This document shows, in pieces, positions 17,327 through 26,365 of a stretch of 62,829 bases of DNA. Numbering within the stretch: position 1 is the stretch's first letter; each line of letters begins with the position of its first letter. This stretch comes from Rickettsia felis URRWXCal2 (GTDB lineage Bacteria > Pseudomonadota > Alphaproteobacteria > Rickettsiales > Rickettsiaceae), in contig CP000054.1 in NCBI GenBank assembly GCA_000012145.1, forward strand, positions 1 through 62,829. Direction: 5' to 3'. The notes under the pieces were generated by a model that worked only from the letters and a program-made list of their open reading frames with translations, was not told the origin of the DNA and did not search any database. The position numbers were made by a program, and so were the translations under genes.

Positions 17327-19093
17327 CTATAAAATATCACGCATACCATACTCCACCCTCTTAATCCCATATCCTTCACTAAGCCTCCGTATCACATGCG
17401 AGTAGTTATTCCGTACCCAATCTGCCATGAACCTTGTTGGCATTGTTAGCGTGAGTAGACCAGTGTTCCTGCATTCTTTAGCCTCTGCTTTTGCAAACCA
17501 AGCTTGATCAATATGCTCACCTAACTCTTTTCTTAAGCCTTTTCTGATTTGATGCCATACTGTGTTTTTGTTGGTTGCATCTAATTCCTTACCTATATCT
17601 AAAATTCCAATATCTTTGTTACTAGAAATAATATCAGGCTCTTTGATTTTAGAATTTTTCTTTTCAATTTCTTCTTTTCTTCCACCTTCCAATATGCCAT
17701 CTTCATCATATCCTACATCCTCAGTTTTTATATCTGTAATTTGCTCTTCTTGCTCAACTTCCTGTACATAATAACCGTTTACACCATATACTGCTTCTAA
17801 TTGCTCACTTAATGTTGCTATTTGTCGCTCGCTTAAAGCAAGCTGGTTTGGAACTAACGCAGCAACAACACTATTCCCATGGTTTGTCTTAAATTGTACT
17901 TTCGTTAGTATTTCATATGCTAATTCTGTACTAAATCTTCCTGCTATTTTCTTCCTTACCTGCATTTCTTTGCTTGTATCAAATGAGCTCTCTATTTTGT
18001 TTAGGTATTTCTCATATTCGAGTAAGTTTTTCTCTATATTACAGCTAAACCTAAAGCTTGTATGATTTACTAAAGGCCCTTGATGCTTCTCATTCGCAAG
18101 GATCTGCTCCATGTAGCTTAAGAATGTGAATTTGTTCTTAAATCTCTTCTCAGGATATTTGATGTAGAGCTTCAGTAATAACTGATTCATAAAATTATTG
18201 CTGAATTCTCTACCAGCTCTAAAGTTAAGCGTATCTATATCTTTTTCAGAAAGTGGGTAGAAATGCCTTAGTTCCTTATATTCAGATATATCTTTGATGG
18301 TTCTTGCAGCGGATTCAGAGGTAGTATTAGAACAAGATGGTTTAGCCTTAATAGAACTTTTAAAAGAATTGTTATAAGATTCAGATGGAAACGAGCAAAG
18401 CTCGTTTTCCAAAAACTTTTTTTTACCATCTATATAATCTATATTTTCAATAATACTATCCTTTAATACAAAAGTCTTTATTATATAATTGACCATAATC
18501 AGTGCAAGCAGGGTCATATTTAGTGCATTCCCATTCCTTAGAGGATTCCAAGGCTTCGTTGTTATTATATTCCACCTTAGTTTGATTGCTAATTACTGCT
18601 TCTTGTGTATGGCGATTATTATGATTGGTGATAAATGGAACATTAAGCACTGATATCTGCCACAATGATTTATCAGCTCTGCTATTGTTATAATCTTCTG
18701 TATCTTTTATGAAAAATCTCTGTTTAGAGATAAAATTATTATCTTCTAAAGTCTTCAATGCTTTAGAAATAGAATTTCTGTGTAATTTAAGTTCTTTTTG
18801 TAATTTCCTATAAGAAGTAACAATAGAGTATGAATGACGAGTTAAAGAACTATCAGAATCATCATAATTGTACTTATTAGCAGAAGATTTATAAATCTTA
18901 GTAAAAAGATACAACATTATTACTCTAGATGTTGCAGAAATGCTACAATTAGAATTTAATTGCTTTAAGAACTGATAAGGTACTCTAATAAACATCCAGT
19001 TATTGGGATGTATGATTGATTCTTTGTGGTATCATGGAACCCATGTATACCTATATTCTCACTTGGTAACCCAAGTGGATAAAATAATTGCAT
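17327..19093 (-). pseudogene. Second replication initiator copy, deleted and frameshifted
   Basis: The minus strand from ATG 19093 begins MQLFYPLGLPSENIGI like the intact initiator at 3442. The region equal to about 3550-3990 of that gene is missing, and the join lies at a shared GATGT, putting the rest out of frame. The frame from 18995 (MFIRVPYQFLKQLNSNC) then shifts again near 18480. The last frame (18517..17327) is long and includes the DnaA domain-I-like end (NTVWHQIRKGLRKELGE, RFMADWVRNNYSHVI). The second half is well conserved with divergent spots, so the copy was functional before decay. It belongs to the second rep/par module. Confidence 0.88.
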
Positions 19094-19098
19094 TTTAT

Positions 19099-19114
19099 GC
19101 TCCTTTCATGGAGC
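19099..19114 (-). promoter_or_regulatory. SD-covering hairpin of rep copy 2
   Basis: The arms GCTCC and GGAGC match those before the intact initiator gene, with a one-base loop difference. Conservation in both copies supports a real control element. Confidence 0.5.
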
Positions 19115-19236
19115 TAAGTACCTAAGACCCTTGACTTTTTATATAAAAACATGTACTATAAACTTATAAAGCCCTGCGAAAGTTTTTATAAGTTGTTGAG
19201 TCTTGGGATATTTTAATTCTAGGACTTAACCCTTTG

Positions 19237-19284
19237 TTTTGTTATGCAAAATAAGCTCATGAAGTAGAGCCTAGCATAACAAAA
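19237..19284 (-). terminator. Terminator-like hairpin after the HTH gene
   Basis: TTTTGTTATGC at 19237-19247 pairs with GCATAACAAAA at 19274-19284, with a smaller inner stem (AGCTC/GAGC). It begins one base past the stop of the leftward HTH gene, and the 3' arm ends in Ts on the minus strand. Confidence 0.6.
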
Positions 19285-19285
19285 A

Positions 19286-19780
19286 TCATTTGTCTACTCT
19301 TTTTCTAAAAAACAAGGACAAATGGTCATATAGTACAATATTATTATCATTAAAAAATTGTATTATCTCAAGTTCTTTCTGTTGTCCAAAAAGTGTTAAG
19401 CGTTGCTCATTTTGGTACTTTTCAGCCTCAATTATTACTGATCTATTTATATTTAATGCTTTAGCAAGATCGGCTTGACTGATATTGAGAATGCATCGAG
19501 CGCCTTTTAACTGAAATCTAGTTATTGCACTCTCTGTGTTGGTATTAATTATATTTTGTGGTTTATATTGAATGCTAAATGGATTAGGAAAAGAGATATT
19601 ATTACAAGAGAAAAAATGAACAAGTGCAGCATTATGTTTTGGTAGAAAATCACGAGTTTTGTTGAGTTCTACTTTGCTAATTGTAGTTTTACTAACATGT
19701 AATAATACTGCAATGTCGCGCACCCCTAAATCTAAAATATTCCGAGCAACTTTTAACTGCAGAGCTGTTATATACATCAT
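19286..19780 (-). CDS. Two-domain XRE/HTH regulator of the second par module
   Basis: The product has two HTH units: LKVARNILDLGVRDIAVLLH followed by VSKTTISKVE, and LKGARCILNISQADLAKALN followed by INRSVIIEAE. Both have the turn pattern of Cro/CI-type domains. The frame extends upstream to 19816 within the preceding gene, but MMYITALQLKVARN at 19780 fits the domain start and leaves only a small gap after the RHH gene. No strong ribosome binding site is visible, suggesting translational coupling. It is probably a regulator of the parA2 operon or of the rep2 gene. A related double-HTH arrangement is at 28872. Confidence 0.75.
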   Translation of the reverse strand: MMYITALQLKVARNILDLGVRDIAVLLHVSKTTISKVELNKTRDFLPKHNAALVHFFSCNNISFPNPFSIQYKPQNIINTNTESAITRFQLKGARCILNISQADLAKALNINRSVIIEAEKYQNEQRLTLFGQQKELEIIQFFNDNNIVLYDHLSLFFRKRVDK

Positions 19781-19788
19781 TTTTATAA

Positions 19789-20037
19789 TTAAATATTTAA
19801 AGATTTTGCAATACAATCACGGATTATTGCACTCACGGATTTTAATGAGCTCCTTGTCCGTTTATTATGTCTCGAGAGATCTTCTAATTTGAATAAAACA
19901 GAAGCAGGGAGTGAAATTGTAGTACGCACAAGAGTATCATCTTCTTTTGTATAACCATAAGGTTTATCTGCTAATTCATTTGCTAAATTCTCAATCTTTT
20001 GTTGAGAAATCTGCAATGGACGTTTTTTTAATGCCAT
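19789..20037 (-). CDS. Ribbon-helix-helix partner of ParA2
   Basis: This 82-aa protein begins 2 bp after parA2. The core LVRTTISLPASVLFKLEDLS, followed by SLKSVSAIIRDCIAKSL, is a classic ribbon-helix-helix strand and two helices. Type Ib partition systems pair a short ParA with such a protein that binds the centromere and represses the operon. The direct repeats and the 18-bp palindrome upstream of parA2 are candidate targets. Basic N-terminal tail (MALKKRPLQISQQKIENL). Confidence 0.78.
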   Translation of the reverse strand: MALKKRPLQISQQKIENLANELADKPYGYTKEDDTLVRTTISLPASVLFKLEDLSRHNKRTRSSLKSVSAIIRDCIAKSLNI

Positions 20038-20039
20038 AA

Positions 20040-20675
20040 TCAGAACACTTCTTTAATTAATTCTAGTATTTCATTTTTAGCTTGTAAATTGTTATATTCT
20101 ATGACTGCCTTCCCTAAAGGCATCACATCTCTATATATTTTTCGGTAATAACAACATGTATTTAATAGTTTTAGCTGCGGAAAATCACTAAGATACTCAA
20201 AAAATTCTTTTCTTTCATTTGTTCTTACAGTTGGGTTCGTGCTAGCCATGGTGTGTAATATGTAAGATGACAACTTAGGATTAATATCTTTAACTCTTAT
20301 GATTTGTTCTTGTAATTCAACTATCGTATCTAAATCTAATTGACTAGCTTGATGAGGGGATATTAGTATGTCAGCAACACTTAAACCTGTAATCATTTCC
20401 CTGCTATTACGTCCAGCAACGTCCACTATAATGTAATTAAACTTTTTGTCTAATTCTTCTAAAGTAGTGGAAATATTATCGTATTTCTCTATCAAAGTAA
20501 TTGATGGCATAAGTTTTGCTTCTTGACGATCTTGATGCCAACGTGATGCGGATCTTTGGAAATCAGCATCTACTAAACACACATCATAATTGCTATATGC
20601 AAGTGCTAATGCAATATTAGTAGCAGTAGTTGTTTTACCTGTACCACCTTTATTACTTCCTATAATCACAATCAT
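20040..20675 (-). CDS. parA: ParA-type partition ATPase, module 2 (short ParF-like form)
   Basis: This 211-aa Walker ATPase has SNKGGTGKTTTATNIALALA at its N-terminus (deviant Walker A), VCLVDADFQRSASRWHQ as A' and YIIVDVAGRNS as Walker B. It lacks an N-terminal DNA-binding extension, as in type Ib ParA/ParF proteins, and differs clearly from ParA1. The first 18 codons lie inside the right arm of the long inverted repeat and are duplicated in the left arm. The RHH gene follows 2 bp later. An 18-bp palindrome lies 30 nt upstream and is a likely operator. Confidence 0.92.
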   Translation of the reverse strand: MIVIIGSNKGGTGKTTTATNIALALAYSNYDVCLVDADFQRSASRWHQDRQEAKLMPSITLIEKYDNISTTLEELDKKFNYIIVDVAGRNSREMITGLSVADILISPHQASQLDLDTIVELQEQIIRVKDINPKLSSYILHTMASTNPTVRTNERKEFFEYLSDFPQLKLLNTCCYYRKIYRDVMPLGKAVIEYNNLQAKNEILELIKEVF

Positions 20676-20704
20676 AAAAATTTTTCATTAAATGTTAAAA
20701 ACTA

Positions 20705-20819
20705 ATTTTGCTATAGCAAAATATAACAAGTTAATAATAATACTTCATAAAAAATAATTATTCAATCATATATATTAATTCATAAAATCATCGTTCATTC
20801 TTCATAAAAAATAATTATT
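20705..20819. promoter_or_regulatory. parA2 control region: 18-bp palindrome and 20-bp direct repeats
   Basis: ATTTTGCTATAGCAAAAT at 20705-20722 is a perfect palindrome 30 nt before the parA2 ATG. CTTCATAAAAAATAATTATT is directly repeated 57 bp apart, with extra TTCATAA units nearby. Together they look like an operator plus centromere-like repeats for the ParA2/RHH pair. Confidence 0.5.
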
Positions 20820-20841
20820 ACTTCATAAGTGTGAATTATAC

Positions 20842-20870
20842 TTGACTTAAGCTTTAGGCTTATATAATAT
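20842..20870 (+). promoter_or_regulatory. Sigma-70-like promoter in the right arm
   Basis: TTGACT at 20842-20847 and TAATAT at 20865-20870 are 17 nt apart (an alternative TATAAT gives 15 nt). It reads toward the autotransporter gene with a leader of about 130 nt. Confidence 0.6.
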
Positions 20871-20929
20871 TAGTTCTATGAGATGTAGTAATCGAGAACA
20901 AATAAGGAAATTATTACAGAAAAGAAAAA

Positions 20930-20973
20930 ACCGGTAGACGCTCACCCTGACCAAAGTTTGAGCATCTACCGGT
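20930..20973 (-). terminator. Long hairpin in the right arm leader
   Basis: ACCGGTAGACGCTC pairs with GAGCATCTACCGGT. On the minus strand it is followed by TTTTTTC, so it can stop leftward transcripts entering the par2 module. On the plus strand it sits in the autotransporter leader. Confidence 0.6.
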
Positions 20974-21008
20974 AAAATAACAACCCATAAATAAATATGA
21001 GGTCATTT

Positions 21009-23673
21009 ATGAATATATCACATCATCACACTGTTGGCAATAGTAGTAAGCTATTTGCTGCTTCAAGCACAAATCAATCACAATATCTAGAGTCTGACTA
21101 CTTTTTACCAGCTAGTTATAGCGAGAACTACTACAGTAGGAAGTACAGCAGATCAATAAGCAAAATTTCACGTATAGTATCTGCAAGCCTATTATCGGCT
21201 ATGATGCTCACAGCAACATTAGATGCTAAAGCACATCCTAGCGTAGAATCAAGTATCTTAGAACCAAATCAAAGTTTTCTATTTGGTAAGGATTCTGCAG
21301 GAATTAGCACTAACGTGCCTTTACCACCAATCATGCCCCAGTCACCACCATCAGCTCCTCCAATTCCGCCTGTGCTCCCAGCTATGCCTGATTTCATCAG
21401 CGATGCAAGTATTGGAGGGAAATCAGACAATAGGTCAGCACTACTTGAATCAATCAGGAATTTTGGCAAAAACATATTAAAAAAGTCAAGAAAGAACCAA
21501 AGCCTAAAGTTGTATCTAGCGATGGCGGGGATTTAATGAGTCAACTGTATGATACGCTTGAGAGAAGAAGAGGTATATCTGGAGAGAAGGATAGTGCTAA
21601 GTCCAAGAAAGTAGTAAAGCAAGCAGCTAAATTAACAGCTGAGGAGATTGCACGGAAGAAAGCAGAGAATTTTTAGCAAGAGCAGCAACAATTCGGGAGC
21701 AGAACAAAAAGAAATGGGAGGAAGCAGCTAGGAAGAATGAGGAGATAGCAAGAGAAAGACGCCGAGTTGAAGCTGAGGCAGTTAAAGCTAGGATAGAGCA
21801 AAAAGCTAGAGAAAGAGGCGAGAATAGGGAAGGTGTAGTCATGGGGATAGATCCGGCACTACATCACAACATAGTATCAGATCTAAGATAGCACTCTTAA
21901 GGGAACAGCTTAAAAGCCAAGGTGGTAATAATTTAGCAGGCATAATAGGCGGGGGATCAGAAGAGCCTATATACAGCAAGCCTATAGATACTATTAGTAT
22001 AGCAAGCAGCGTTACGGAGTACTCAGAACCTTGGCAAGACCCTGATACCCTGATAGGTGCGGCTTTTGAAGCTGAATTTAGTATGCCGAAGCAAATAGAG
22101 CCAACAGCACCACCGCTATCAGTGCTTAGTAGTTTAGAAGACTTACATATTTCAGAAGCTGATTCATTAGGCGAGGAAGAAAAGAAAGTAATAAAAATGC
22201 TAGATGAAGCGATAGAAGATAGCGGTTATAGCGGTTCTAGTTGTGGGGACGATGATGATTGGAGTGGTGAGGATAGTATTTCAGATACTGATGGATATGA
22301 CACTGTATACAAGTAGTGGTAGCGAATATTCTGAGGATAGTGGCGACGAGGACGGGATACCAATTTCACCACCTGCGATTGAAGAGGATAGAGCGGAACT
22401 TGACAGCATAAGAGAGTTGCAAGTATCAAGGCAATCATCAGCTGTTGCAAGTAATGATAGCATTAATGAAGTAAGTTTTGCAGCAGACAGTAGTGGTTTT
22501 AAAGAAGAGCAACAAGAAGAGAGTACCACGGAGAGCGATTTTGAGATACTAGATGAGGTGGACGAAGAAGATAGTTTATCTAAAGATATATCTACTAACT
22601 TAGGTGGTACCGTAAGCACTGAGCCACAAGAACAATCGACTGCTAAAGATAAAGAAGAGTTGCTTAAAAAAGCGACCATTGCAGTAGCGTCACATAACCA
22701 AGCACGAGAGGCTAACAAAATATCCAGTAAACAGATCAGACACCGTATGTTTGTGAGGGATATATTAATATCTCCTGTATCTGCAGGGGAAGATGGCACA
22801 GACATTCTTGCTAGAATCATTGGATATCACATATGGAGTAGTGGCACGCTTGGCAGCAACAAACAAAAATCTAAAGCAGACTTAAATGGCTATAGTAGCA
22901 AAATAGCTGGAGGCACTATTGGGCTAGAGCTTAACCTTGAAAATGACTTACTACTCGGTGCTAATTTTAGCAAATTTAGTAGCCGTGTTAAATATCAAGA
23001 TCAAGGCGGGTCAAGTGATTTACGAAGCAGTACCGCAAGTAACAGAGCTAAATATGATACTCATATATTTAGTCTATACGGCTTAAGTCCAGTAAGCCGT
23101 AATATGAGCGTTTCGGTCATAGGTTCAGCAGGACTTAGTAAAGGCAGGAAAGCAAGATCAAAGTTATTGAGTTTTGAGCCTCATCTTAACTACAGAGTAG
23201 AGTTACCCAAAGCAGTAACGCTAATACCTCATATTGGGTTGAGATACGAATATGAGAAAGCAAACGCTTACCAAGAGCAAATAGCAAGTAACCTGTCTAT
23301 AGAGAGTGCTAAAAAGAGTTACCAAGCCTTAAGCGGTGAGATAGGTAGCAGAGTAATATTTGCTCCTATTAAACTAAATGGTAGTACTCCACGGGCAATA
23401 TCAATAACACCAACGGTACATTTTTCGGTAGAGAGAAAAATAGGTAGCAGGGGCACAAGCCATCCTTTCACTTTAACGTACTACGAGTCCAAGCAAACTA
23501 TCGGCACTGGTACCATATCAGCTAATGCTCAAAACGAAAGGACGAGTCTTAATGCTGGAGTCGGATTAATAGCAGCTAGTCAGAACATTAAGCTAGAGCT
23601 ATTGTACGACCAGCAAAGGCAAAGGCGATTTAAGAGTCATCAAGGAGTTTTAAAGCTGAAGGTGAGTCTCTAG
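21009..23673 (+). pseudogene. sca12: Sca-type autotransporter, multiple frameshifts
   Basis: ATG 21009 (GAGG six bases before) starts MNISHHHTVGNSS, and a signal-peptide-like segment (VSASLLSAMMLTATLDAKA) follows. A proline-rich stretch leads to a frame break near 21490. The reading then moves through at least three more breaks (about 21670, 21870 and 22300), covering a charged coiled-coil (AARKNEEIARERRRVEAEAV) and an acidic region. The last frame to 23673 is a 300-residue autotransporter beta-barrel domain (LLGANFSKFSSRVKYQDQ, HIFSLYGLSPVSRNMSVSV, TSLNAGVGLIA). Rickettsia surface-cell-antigen genes have this layout, and I recall the plasmid one named Sca12. The shifts should stop production of the full protein. 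Confidence 0.85.
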
Positions 23674-23720
23674 ACCAACAATAAAAAACATTTAAGAAAA
23701 TAACAAAAATAAAACAGTCG

Positions 23721-23751
23721 TAAGGCAAAGAGGTAGGTATTACCTGCCTTA
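23721..23751 (+). terminator. Nested hairpin after the autotransporter
   Basis: TAAGGC ... GCCTTA encloses AGGTA ... TACCT. It lies 48 bp past the autotransporter stop. No T run follows, so it may mark the end of the transcript without being a strong intrinsic terminator. Confidence 0.4.
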
Positions 23752-23812
23752 ACATTGCCAATAAGAACATAAAGAATTAATCTTAAATTAATACTTAGAA
23801 AATAGGTGTTGT

Positions 23813-26260
23813 ATGAAAAATGTAGAATATCAAGAGAATATAGCTGAAGTGGAAGAAGTAAAGATACGTCGTAAAAATATGAAGAGTTATGTATTAGCTC
23901 TTGAACTATGTAATAAAGTCATGAAAACAGATGGCATTGATAATATACCTCGTGAAGATCATACCAATCTCTTTAACTTCAAAGTATATAAAAATGGCAT
24001 AGTGGCACTGAGCGAGTTATTAGTGCGGACTATAGATGAAAAAACAAAAATTAAAGATGAGAAGTTAATAGAAGGGTACGAACCGATAATAAACTTACTT
24101 GAGAAATTCATTAGACCTAAAAATGATGCAGAACATTATTTTAGGCAAGGTCAGAGGTTGTATGGGAATGGGGAATATGAAGAGGCATTAATATCTTTCG
24201 AGGAAGCAAGTAATATTATTACCCGTTCTATGTATTACCATCATAAAGGAAAAGCACTTTTAAAGTTAGAGCGGGCAGAAGAGGCAATTAAAGCTTTCAA
24301 TAGGGCGATAGAGCTAAAGCCTGATTATGCTGAAGCTTATAATGAAAAAGGTTATGCTTTAGCCAGTTTAGAAAAACATAACGACGCTATTAGCTGCTAC
24401 AATAAGGCGATAGCACTAAAGCCTGATTATGCAGATGCTTATCGTTGTAAGGGCGATATACTCCATAATCTTAAGAGATACGAGGAAGCGATAAAAGAAT
24501 ATAACAAAGCTATAAAGCTAGATCCTAATTTTCAGCACGCATTAAATAATAAAAAGGAGGCACTACAAGCTATAGCACGTCAAGCAAGTGACAAAGATTT
24601 TGAAGTACTATTATCAAATACACCGCTGCCTTCAAATGTTGGAAAGGTAGCTGAGCAGAAAATAGCACGCCTTAAAGGCAGTCAGGGTAGTAATGACGGA
24701 GATAGAAGCTACACAGAAAAATATCTAAACTATCTTTTCAGACTTCCATGGGGCAAGTATGATAAAGCATCTATTGATATTATCGAAGCTGAGAAAGTGC
24801 TAAACGAAAATCAATATGGTCTTGAGAGCATTAAACAGAAGATTATAGAAGCTTTAGCATTCATGGCAAACTCTCAGAATGCCAAACCTCCAATACTATG
24901 TTTAGTTGATGCTCCTGGAGTTGGAAAAACATCAATTGCTAAAATAATATCAAAAGCACTAAACCGCAAAAGCGTAACATTATCACTTGCTGGAGCAAGA
25001 GATGAGGACTTGATCAGGGGGTGTATGGATTTCTATATGGGTGCAAGACCCGGTAAAGTACTGTCACTACTTTCTGAAGTAGGTAGTAGCAATCCCGTAA
25101 TGATTTTAGACGAAATAGATAAAATCAGTCAAGAAAGAGGGGCGTTACTTGAAGGAGCATTACTACAGTTAATAGATCCATCACAAAATGATAGCTTTAC
25201 TGATGATTACTTTGATTTTGGCTATGACATGTCAAAAGTATTTTTCATCGCCACAGCAAACTCAATCGATAATATATCATATCCACTATTACATCGTATG
25301 GAAGTAATTGATATTAGTGGTTATACCGATAATGAAAAAGTTAAAATCACACAAGATTACATCATACCAAAGCTAATGAAAGAGGCAAATGTTCCAAGCA
25401 ACAAATTCACCCTCTCAAACGAACTGATTAGGTACATCATCGAGAATTATACTTGGGAATCAGGCGTAAGAGATATAGAGCGAAAAATAAAAGAGCTATT
25501 ACAAAAATCTCTCTTAGCAGAAGCAAGAAAGGAGCAAATCACCTTAAATAAGGAAACTATAGAAGAATATTTCAAGCACTCTAAATATCACAAACAAAAA
25601 CTACAAGATGATGAAGTTACTATTGGTATGATCAACGGTCTTGCTCATACAGCAAGGGGAGGCGATTTAATTAAAATAGAAGCTTCAAAATACAAAGGTG
25701 ACGGAAAGATTAAAGCAACAGGCAAACTAGGAGAAGTATTAAAAGAATCAATAGATGCTGCGATGACCTGTTTAAAATCAAGCATAGATTCTAAAACTAA
25801 AGAAATCAACGATGACATATTAAAGACTCATGACATACATATACATCTGCCAGCAGGAGCAACGCCTAAAAACGGACCATCTGCGGGCATCACTATATAT
25901 ACGGCTCTTTACTCACTACTTAGTAACAAGAAGATCAGACAAGATATAGCAATGACTGGTGAGATTACATTAAAGGGTAGAGTGCTTGAGATAGGGGGGC
26001 TTAAAGAAAAGCTAACAGCTGCAGTAAGAGAAGGTATTAAGGAAGTCATCATCCCTAAGGATAACGAGCGTGACTTAGCCGAAATACCTGAGGAAATTAA
26101 GCAAGCACTAATAATACATACAGTATCAAATACTAGTGAGATACTAAGGATAGTATTTGATACTAAAGTATCTAATAAAAATACTAAACAAAAAACACCA
26201 AAGGAAAATATGGGCAAAGTATTGCAATTTCCTAAACAGAAGAAAGATAAAAAGAATTGA
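23813..26260 (+). CDS. TPR-Lon protease fusion
   Basis: This 815-aa protein joins two modules. Residues about 105-255 are four TPR units (HHKGKALLKLERAEEAIKAF, YNEKGYALASLEKHNDAISC, YRCKGDILHNLKRYEEAIKE). From about 300 the sequence is Lon: KYLNYLFRLPWGKYD, then the AAA+ P-loop DAPGVGKTS (about 365-372), GARDEDLIRG, Walker B MILDEIDK, and the protease domain GATPKNGPSAGIT with catalytic Ser near 690 and GGLKEKL with the Lys near 730. Ordinary Lon has its own N-terminal substrate-binding domain; here TPRs and a novel N-terminus take its place. The P-loop begins D instead of the usual G. The frame is open throughout and has an AGG ribosome binding site, so an active ATP-dependent protease is expected. 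It is followed by two genes in the same direction. Confidence 0.92.
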   Translation: MKNVEYQENIAEVEEVKIRRKNMKSYVLALELCNKVMKTDGIDNIPREDHTNLFNFKVYKNGIVALSELLVRTIDEKTKIKDEKLIEGYEPIINLLEKFIRPKNDAEHYFRQGQRLYGNGEYEEALISFEEASNIITRSMYYHHKGKALLKLERAEEAIKAFNRAIELKPDYAEAYNEKGYALASLEKHNDAISCYNKAIALKPDYADAYRCKGDILHNLKRYEEAIKEYNKAIKLDPNFQHALNNKKEALQAIARQASDKDFEVLLSNTPLPSNVGKVAEQKIARLKGSQGSNDGDRSYTEKYLNYLFRLPWGKYDKASIDIIEAEKVLNENQYGLESIKQKIIEALAFMANSQNAKPPILCLVDAPGVGKTSIAKIISKALNRKSVTLSLAGARDEDLIRGCMDFYMGARPGKVLSLLSEVGSSNPVMILDEIDKISQERGALLEGALLQLIDPSQNDSFTDDYFDFGYDMSKVFFIATANSIDNISYPLLHRMEVIDISGYTDNEKVKITQDYIIPKLMKEANVPSNKFTLSNELIRYIIENYTWESGVRDIERKIKELLQKSLLAEARKEQITLNKETIEEYFKHSKYHKQKLQDDEVTIGMINGLAHTARGGDLIKIEASKYKGDGKIKATGKLGEVLKESIDAAMTCLKSSIDSKTKEINDDILKTHDIHIHLPAGATPKNGPSAGITIYTALYSLLSNKKIRQDIAMTGEITLKGRVLEIGGLKEKLTAAVREGIKEVIIPKDNERDLAEIPEEIKQALIIHTVSNTSEILRIVFDTKVSNKNTKQKTPKENMGKVLQFPKQKKDKKN

Positions 26261-26365
26261 CAGAGTTACCCTGTACAATTAAAGTTTTTGTATAAACATA
26301 AGTTAAGTAATAAAGAAGTAGTAAAGCATTTTAGCAACAAAAGATTAGAATATAATTGAGGTTTT

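Larger units (their letters stand above)
20622..21022. repeat. Long inverted repeat, right arm
   Basis: This is the partner of 16909-17252, 401 bp here because it keeps two copies of a 20-bp direct repeat (20743-20762 and 20800-20819). The arms enclose the rep2/par2 module of about 3.4 kb. Each arm carries the same outward-facing promoter, hairpin and start codons. Confidence 0.9.

Noticed and set aside
20743..20819. CRISPR-like repeat spacing
   Set aside because: Only two copies of a 20-bp repeat with an AT-rich interval and no cas genes; it fits a partition control region better.
22281..22820. 179-aa Ser-rich minus-strand frame
   Set aside because: It is antisense to the acidic region of the autotransporter; codons for Asp and Glu read backwards give Ser and Leu.
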